Assembly: GCA_910592005.1 (NCBI GenBank)
Contig: CAJVPP010000869.1
Coordinates: forward strand, 1-25,195
Source: Funneliformis mosseae
Taxonomy: Eukaryota > Glomeromycota > Glomeromycetes > Glomerales > Glomeraceae
Length of the DNA stretch: 25,195 nt
Direction of reading: 5' to 3'
Made by a program: the position numbers and the translations under genes. Numbering within the stretch: the stretch's first letter is position 1; the number at the start of each line of letters is the position of its first letter. Under the pieces are notes generated by a model. The model saw nothing but the letters and a program-made list of their open reading frames with translations. It was not told where the DNA came from and made no database searches. Of the stretch, positions 19,109-25,195 are shown piece by piece.

Positions 19109-20826
19109 TTTTACAAAATAGTTAGAAAATCGTCAAAAACTTCTGTTAACAAAACTAATAAAAGTCATTACAACTCCCTTAAAGCTAAACAACCTGAAAC
19201 TAGTGGCTCTTCTCATCTCAAAGAAAAGTTCAACCTATCCTTAGTCACTGACAAGGATATTATTGAAGACATCTATGTCAGACAGTCTATTCTGCTACCT
19301 AATATTCTCAATACTCAAGAATTTATTTCTATCGAAAATAATACAAATATGAAAACTGATAACTCAGACTTTATTATCATTTCTCGTTCTTCTCCCTTTA
19401 CTTGCATTGCTTCTATTAGCAAAAATACCAAAGAACTCCCTATCCTTCAAATTATCCACATGATTAACAATACATTTATGCATAATAATGCATTCAGAGG
19501 GCTAAATGTACGTCATGTAAATTTTGTGTATTCTGCAGTTATTTATTTTGATAATGTAGAATCTATGCAAGCTGCACTTTCTACCCAACTTCTTGAATTA
19601 GCATTGAAAAATTTGTGAACTATACTGTGTATAAGAATAACACACAATTTCAAAATAGAACTCTACGTATTACAGACATCTACCTCAACCTAAAGAAAGA
19701 AATGATCACTTTAATCTTTTCTAAATACAGTACTATTATGAATATTCACATGCAGACCAGAGACCTATGATAATATACTTTTATCATCTATGATAATCCA
19801 GATGCAATTAAATCATTTTACATAACATAATTCTGTTATATTTATAATGATTGTATTCACATCTATCCTGCATGTTCTACTCCTGAACAGGTTAAAGTCA
19901 GGAATGAATTCTAGTTAAATTAATTAATGTTTCCTTTGGAAATTCTGCTCGTGATCTCAATGATATCTTACTTGTAATTAAAGCAAATCTTGCTACATTT
20001 CTTGTTCAAATAATTATAAACTTAGACCTTTTGCTATTCTTTATTTTGAATCAGTTAAGGATCTAAAGAAAGCTATCACCAATGATTATGCTTTTGACAA
20101 CAACAAATTGCAATAGTGTGCAGCTGATTCTAAATGCTATCACAAATGACAATTGATCACATCATCATGAAATGCCTCTCATTTTAGAACAAAAACAATC
20201 AACAGATGAAGTTGAAGAACCTAGACCTCCTAAATCTAAACTGCTTTCTATTCAATAACTTTATAATTATTTCAAATCTGTTGGATCTCACTCCCTTATC
20301 ATCAAAAACACTAAACAAAAAAAGAAAGAACAACAATCCTTTATCCTCCAAAATCATTCTCCAATAAGGGTAAAGAATACAAATAGTCGATAACTCTATT
20401 CATAACCCTTAAAATACCTCAACTAACGATACAAACAAAAAACTTGATAAAATCCTAAACATGTTAACAAAAATGCAAAAGGATATATCCAAATTAGAAG
20501 CTCATATTTTGAAGTTAGAAAAACATGAATTTAACTCAGACTCTACTTTTATCATATCTACCTCTAACACCCCTCCCAAATTTGCTTCATATAATTTAGT
20601 TCTAAATTTTAATCAAAAAATACACTTGTATTGCCAACTCATCATCTGATGAAAACAACTCCTCTACTCCCAAACCTATCAATCCCCAACTTTAAGAATA
20701 TATGGACAAACAAAATGCTATCATCGAAGACCTTTACAAATAACTCAAAGACACAATGACTCAAATTACTATCTTCACCAACAAGAATGCACAATAACTC
20801 CCTCACCCTTAACCTTTATTCTTAAT
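19109..20826 (+). pseudogene. LINE ORF1 relic (RNA-binding-like protein)
   Basis: An unbroken frame runs from 19109 to the stop at 19616-19618 (about 170 codons, no early ATG). It contains TDKDIIEDIYVRQSILLPN and NVRHVNFVYSAVIYFDNVES. Decayed pieces continue: KKEMITLIFSKYSTIMNI with FIIYDNPDAIKSF, then LRPFAILYFESVKDLKKA. Each looks like the end of an RRM-type fold (helix followed by a beta strand with Phe/Tyr then Asp-Asn/Glu-Ser). Near 20130 a KCYHK motif followed by a stop and His residues may be a ruined zinc knuckle. From 20461 a heptad-like stretch MLTKMQKDISKLEAHILKLE suggests a coiled coil. These features fit the nucleic-acid-binding first ORF of non-LTR elements. Confidence 0.55.
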
Positions 20827-20827
20827 T

Positions 20828-23063
20828 ATGATTAATAACAATAACAATAATCTTTCTAATACTGATAACAATATACTTATAATATTACCTCAACAAGATA
20901 TTATGTCATCACCTGCCCTCACTATCTCAGTTGCTACACATAACGTCAACTCTCTTCAATGTTTAATCAAAAATCAATTCATCAACGACTCTTTCGCAGA
21001 TTTCAAAAATGATTTTATTGGTTTTATAGAAACTCAATATAAAGCTAATCAAACCTTTCGCAATTTATCTGATCCTACTTATACTTCTTATTAGAGTAAC
21101 AACATTAATTCTCATGCTGGTATTGGTATCCTTATTAAAAAATATTAGGCAATTTATGTTCAAAAAGCATTTTTAAATCACGATAAATTTATTTATATTG
21201 ACCTTTACTTAGCAGGTAATATTAAGCTTAGAATATTTTGTATATACTTATATGTTTTTACTGAGACATGAATTAAGAAAAAAAGAATTAAACTATATAA
21301 AGAAATTATTAATCACGTTAAAGAAGGACTCAAGTCTGACTTCAAAACACTAATTCTAAGTGATTTTAATGTCAATTTAGATACATATTGATCACTCATA
21401 TGCAATGGAAAATTGATTTATTGGTAAATAGAATTCTATCAAAAACTTTTTACCCTGAATTTTCTCGACCTTTATGACATATGTCATAATACACCCTAAC
21501 TAACATATAATTCAGGACCTTATAGTTCCTGAATTGACACTATTTTTACTTCACCTAATATCATCCCAAAATTTTATTTTCCTACATTGATACTCCTGAC
21601 CTTTATTCTTCAGATCACAAAATTATTTTTGCTTCTTTCTTTGATTTTCACAAACAGCAATCTGCCAGATCTCGTAACCTATAAAACAAAAGGTTAATTC
21701 CTAATCTAAAAGCAATAAACAATGCTAAATAGACTGAATTTGTCATGTACACTAACTTTTATTATTGCTATTACAATTTTGATCATTTTAATAGCCTCTT
21801 TAACAATAAAATCAATATGAACATCCTGTGGGTTAAAATAAAGACTGCTATCTTGCAGCGAATTGTAGCTGCATTCCTCAAACTTGGATCTCTCCCTAAT
21901 AGCATCACAAACATTCTTTTGAACAACCTGACTCTCTTATTAGAGCTTGTAAAGTTGCTTCTTTTCTATTGAAATTTAATAATACTTTTATTCAATAACA
22001 AATTTGACATAACGCTATCGACTGGCAAGCTATCAAATTGGCTGTAAACAAATTTGTCATAGTGGCTAAACTTTTTACTGTTACTCTTCCTTTTTCGTTA
22101 GATGCTTTTAACATCTGTAATGTCAAGAAACAGCTCAAGGACATTCATAAATTACTTTCTGCTCTTGCTCAAATTGATGTCTAACGTATCAAAGAAAAAG
22201 CCATCAAAACCTTATAAATAAAAGATGTGACAACTTTCAAAATAATCCTTCCAAAATAATTAATTCAATTTTAAATAGAAAAAACATCTTGACTTACCAT
22301 CTTATTTATTTCTAGCAAACTCAAGACCTTCATCATAAAAAATTTTGTTAATAAACTACCAATCCTATTAAGATTATCTATACTATGACCTGATTTATAC
22401 GAACATTAGTGTTGTATAGGCTGTAATCAAGGTATGAAAACTTCTGCACATTTCTGAACCTGTCCTGCCTATGTTACAAGACTATGAGATGTTATTCAAA
22501 CAACTAAAGATGACTTAATTTATCATCTCATAAAATTGAATGTCTCTAAACTCATTGAATTTCTTTCAGAATTACTAGACATTTTAAATGACATTCTTAC
22601 TACCCCCTTATCTAGATCAGATAGTTACATTAATATTATTCAATCTATTATTTCTTCTTCTTTAGTAAATATAGTCCACAAAATCACCAGAAATGAGGGT
22701 CAATATTTCTCAATCATCACTCAAATCTTGATAGTTTTTTAACAAAAACTATTTGAGAATGTTTAGAAATATCATTGTAATTTAATGATAGCAAAAGAAT
22801 GTTCATTAGGTATCATAATCAAAGATAAGACTAAACAAGATATCAGTTCATTCTTAAGACATGAAGAGACATCAAGTCTTACATATAATTGGAAAACTTA
22901 AATACACCTGACGAATAAATTTGGCTACATCTTTACAGATTTTTAAATAAGCACTAACTCTTTCTTTTTCTTCTCTTATTAATAGCAATTTTTATTAGAT
23001 ATAAACTTAGTGGATTTGTTGGAGGAGGAAGATGATGATTAGTTAATTCAAGCAGGTTTGTAA
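20828..23063 (+). pseudogene. LINE ORF2 relic: endonuclease domain, zinc motif and C-terminal tail
   Basis: From the ATG at 20828 the endonuclease/exonuclease/phosphatase fold is visible: VATHNVNSLQ (metal-binding Asn), DFIGFIETQ (catalytic Glu), HAGIGILIKK, LILSDFNVNL (Asp/Asn pair), IDTIFTSPNI, then in another frame YSSDHKIIFASF (the SDH motif, 21610-21618). At least seven stops break it. A linker rich in helices follows (NILWVKIKTAILQ, NSILNRKNILTYHLIYF). A C-x2-C-x8-H-x3-C motif sits at 22413-22463 with a stop inside it. The tail reads through SKLIEFLSELLDILNDI, AKECSLGIIIKDKTKQDI, NLVDLLEEEDDD to a stop at 23061-23063. This enzyme would nick DNA and prime reverse transcription, but the polymerase part is absent. 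Confidence 0.7.
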
Positions 23064-23079
23064 TATAACTACAGGGGAT

Positions 23080-23689
23080 AGCTAATATTTAGTCTAAATT
23101 TATTTGATTTACTTTATATTTCTTTTGTATTGTTAACGTGCAATCCTTGTGAATTGCAACTGTTAGACAGGGTGTTCGAGTGATGATTCTTTTAAGTTTA
23201 TATAGTGACTTAATTCAATTTAACTCAAGATTTATAATATACATGGTAGTGTATTCACAACAAGGCTAGGAGCAAGGTAGCTCAGTTGATTCAGAGGTAT
23301 AATAATATGTTTATTGATGATAATATAAGTAAAGATAAAAGATAATGATAGTAAAATAAGAAAATAAGAAAGAATATGAAAATTAAGAGAGTTAAAGTAC
23401 TAGGTGAGATGTTAGGCCAAACGCCTCTACAAGAACTACTAGATGCGTATCTAAAAGTAAAATCAAAAGAAAACTAAAAGTGAATTATAAGCGAACTACT
23501 ATTTACATAATTCTATTGCTTTCTATTTATATTAATTTTACTACATAGATGGATATAACAAATAAATCAAATATATCTAATATGTTTGATATGTCAAAGA
23601 TATCAATTATATCAAATATATCAAGTATATCAAATATGTCAAATATGTCCGATATATCTGATATTCAGATCTGTAATATGCTGCATCAC
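23080..23689. repeat. Dispersed repeat family copy C (block, spacer, 9-bp-step array, tail)
   Basis: Block 23163-23195 (TTAGACAGG, TTCGAGTGAT, ATTCTTTTAA) matches 792-825 with one insertion and one deletion. After about 390 bp comes an ATATGTC/ATATCAA array at 23555-23659. A tail at 23660-23689 resembles 274-302. The order and orientation match the left copies. It could be a long terminal repeat or another old dispersed element; no terminal TG...CA or target duplication was found. Confidence 0.55.
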
Positions 23690-24150
23690 GTTTGTCAATC
23701 TAATCCTGTTACAGTATAAATTTAATAAAGTTACTAGCAGTGGCATATCATTAAAAAAAAATGCTCATTAATTATTGATTGTTTAAATAATTAAAATTAA
23801 TATAAAAGACAATAAAAGACAATAATATATAATTTTTTTTTAGTTTTATAGAATCCAGTATAATATTTAAAAAAAATACAATTAATTATTAATTATAATT
23901 GTTTAGAATTCAAACAAACTAAATGAGTATCTTTTTTGGAAAATATACTTCTGAAATTTAAAAATCTAAAAGAATTTGTTATACCTATACTATTTTAAAA
24001 AAATTTTCATAATTCATTTATAACTTACTATTTAAAGTTCAAATCTATTAAAAACAAAAATTTATGCAAAAATCATTCTAAAAAAATTAAAAAAACAAAA
24101 TCATTAGTAAAGTATATAAAAAAATAACTTAAAGATTCTTTAAAATTTAA
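23690..24150. other. AT-rich intergenic stretch, no gene seen
   Basis: A/T runs only, no recognisable frame, RNA gene or inverted repeat of note. It leads into the minisatellite array. Confidence 0.6.
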
Positions 24151-24766
24151 ATGAAGTGGAGTTCAAAAAATTAGAATGGAGATTAAAAAATAAAAAAATG
24201 GAGCAGAGTTTAAAAATTAGAATGGAAATTGAAAAAATAAAAAAAATGGAGTGGAATTCAAAAAATTAGAATGGAGATTGAAAAGTAAAAAAAATAGAGC
24301 GAAGTTTAAAAATTAGAATAAAGGTTAAAATGTAAAAAATGGAATAGAATTCAAAATTAGAACAGAGATTAAAAAAATAAAAAAAAATGAAACAGAGTTC
24401 AAAAAATTAGAACAGAGATTGAAAAGTAAAAAAATAGAACAGAGTCCAAAAATTAGAACAAAGGTTGAAATGTAAAAAATGAAACAGAGTTCAAAAATTA
24501 AAATGGAGGTTGAAATGTAAAAATATGAAGTGAAGTTCAAAAATTAAAATGGAAATTGAAAAAATAAAAAAAATAGAGCAGAATTCAAAAAATTAGAACA
24601 GAGATTGAAAAGTAAAAAAAATGAAGCGGAGTTCAAAAATTAGAATGGAGATTAAAATATAAAAATGAAACAAAGTTCAAAAATTAGAACGGAGGTTGAA
24701 AAGTAAAAAAATGGAGTGGAGTTTAAAATTAGAACGGAATTTAAAAATTAGAGCAGAAATTGAAAA
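24151..24766. repeat. Minisatellite, 13 units of about 47 bp
   Basis: The landmark gagttcaaaaattagaa (with variants) begins at 24159, 24206, 24254, 24301, 24347, 24395, 24442, 24487, 24532, 24581, 24629, 24673 and 24719. Steps are 44-49 bp, mean about 47. Within a unit the order is landmark, (a/c)(g/a)gagattgaaaagtaaaa, then aatgga. A shortened unit follows at 24738. Units alternate in detail, suggesting a higher-order two-unit pattern. Confidence 0.9.
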
Positions 24767-24770
24767 ATAA

Positions 24771-24815
24771 ATCTTCGCTCTAATTTTAAACTCTGCTCCA
24801 TTTTTTTTATTTTTG
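24771..24815. repeat. Inverted unit closing the minisatellite
   Basis: The sequence cttcgctctaattttaaact followed by ctgctccattttttttat is the reverse complement of an array unit (compare 24194-24225). The 13 direct units therefore end against one inverted copy, so transcripts or single strands could fold back. T-rich DNA follows to about 24870. Confidence 0.8.
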
Positions 24816-25018
24816 ATTTTTTTTTTTGAAATTTTTTAATTTTTGATTTTTTGATTTTTTTTTTTGTATTTTTGTAATATTATTAAATTGATTAATATGT
24901 ATAATTAACATGCATAAATATAAGTTTTACAACTGATTGATATTATTTGCATATACAAATCAATTAAATTTTTAGCTAATACATCTGATTAATAATCAAT
25001 CAAATATCTTTACTAAAT
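24816..25018. other. T-rich then AT-rich stretch, no gene seen
   Basis: Poly-T tracts with scattered G (tttttgatttttt type) to about 24870, then unstructured AT-rich DNA. No coding region is visible. Confidence 0.6.
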
Positions 25019-25020
25019 TA

Positions 25021-25195
25021 CAGAGGCGAGCAAAAAAAACGCAACTAGGTAATACAAATTTTTATCAATCATTTAATTTCATGTGATTTTATGCTATCCC
25101 TTAAACTATAAAGCAGGCAAATTTGCCTGCAAACATAAAAAAAAAGTATTAATTTTTTAATAAAATATAAAATATTAATATTAATAATATAATTA
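25021..25195. mobile_element. Probable left end of a Tc1-like transposon (runs off the window)
   Basis: CAGAGGCGAGC followed by an A8 run and CGCAACTAGG starts right after TA at 25019-25020, the form expected of a Tc1/mariner terminus. An 18-bp perfect palindrome (gcaggcaaatttgcctgc) lies at 25113-25130. The other end is outside the window, so this rests on the look of one terminus. Confidence 0.4.

Larger units (their letters stand above)
19109..23063 (+). mobile_element. Decayed non-LTR (LINE-type) retrotransposon lacking visible reverse transcriptase
   Basis: Plus-strand remnants appear in LINE order: an ORF1 relic (19109-20826), then an ORF2 relic with an apurinic-like endonuclease domain (20828-21690), a linker (21690-22340), a zinc-binding motif (22413-22463) and a C-terminal tail to 23063. 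The roughly 250-400 residues of reverse transcriptase expected between endonuclease and zinc motif are not visible, so the copy seems internally deleted. I see no target duplication or poly(A) tail, so the ends are approximate. Confidence 0.75.

Noticed and set aside
792..23195. One LTR retrotransposon spanning the whole window between the two conserved blocks
   Set aside because: The two blocks are too diverged, and the interval holds host genes and unrelated elements. They are better seen as separate copies.
23276..23300. tRNA-like D-arm sequence ggtagctcagttgattcagagg
   Set aside because: No matching acceptor stem, anticodon arm or T-arm follows, so there is no cloverleaf. The resemblance covers the D-arm only.
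24325..24540. 71-codon minus-strand frame with a hydrophobic repeat
   Set aside because: It is the antisense of the 47-bp minisatellite and has no independent coding signal.
24151..24766. CRISPR-like array
   Set aside because: The units abut directly and vary along their whole length. There are no unique spacers between constant repeats, and the genome is eukaryotic.

Overview
The window looks like a piece of a very AT-rich, repeat-laden fungal nuclear genome. Genes have short spliceosomal introns (63-113 bp, GT...AG). The mobile elements are intron-bearing pogo/Tigger elements, a Tc1-like element and a decayed non-LTR retrotransposon. This fits an early-diverging fungus, most likely an arbuscular mycorrhizal fungus (Glomeromycotina, Rhizophagus-like). 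That assignment is an inference from style and gene content; no marker gene proves it.

Only two host genes look intact, both on the minus strand between 7.9 and 11.9 kb. The first is a complete 14-exon gene for the beta subunit of adaptor complex AP-4 (8550-11879). I could splice it through all 13 introns with phase kept, giving 771 residues. About 380 bp downstream is a small single-exon mitochondrial LYR-motif protein (7903-8166). They share a strand but nothing suggests a shared pathway.

The rest is repeats and relics. Positions 1-90: right end of a Tigger-like element. 200-1500: short tandem arrays and two copies of a diverged repeat family whose third copy lies near 23.1-23.7 kb. 1707-3024: Tc1-like element with TA target duplication and a broken transposase. 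3025-4606: empty AT-rich DNA. 4607-7158: complete Tigger element with a broken, intron-containing transposase. 12118-15357: second complete Tigger element, reverse orientation, with a tandem array in its leader and two catalytic Asp codons changed to Asn. It sits in the upstream region of the AP-4 gene and is bracketed by a 49-bp inverted repeat. 15.4-16.2 kb: relic of an unidentified gene pointing away from AP-4 beta. 16.2-16.4 kb: palindromic block. 17.4-18.3 kb: unidentified decayed coding region, minus strand. 19.1-23.06 kb: non-LTR retrotransposon remnant with ORF1, endonuclease and C-terminal zinc-binding tail but no visible reverse transcriptase. 24.15-24.82 kb: 13-unit minisatellite of about 47 bp ending in an inverted copy. 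25021-end: probable left end of another TA-flanked element.

No complete novel multi-gene system is visible. The items most worth a second look are the inverted 49-bp repeat around the Tigger insertion beside the AP-4 beta start, the unidentified relic at 17.4-18.3 kb, and the three-copy repeat family with the 9-bp-step arrays.
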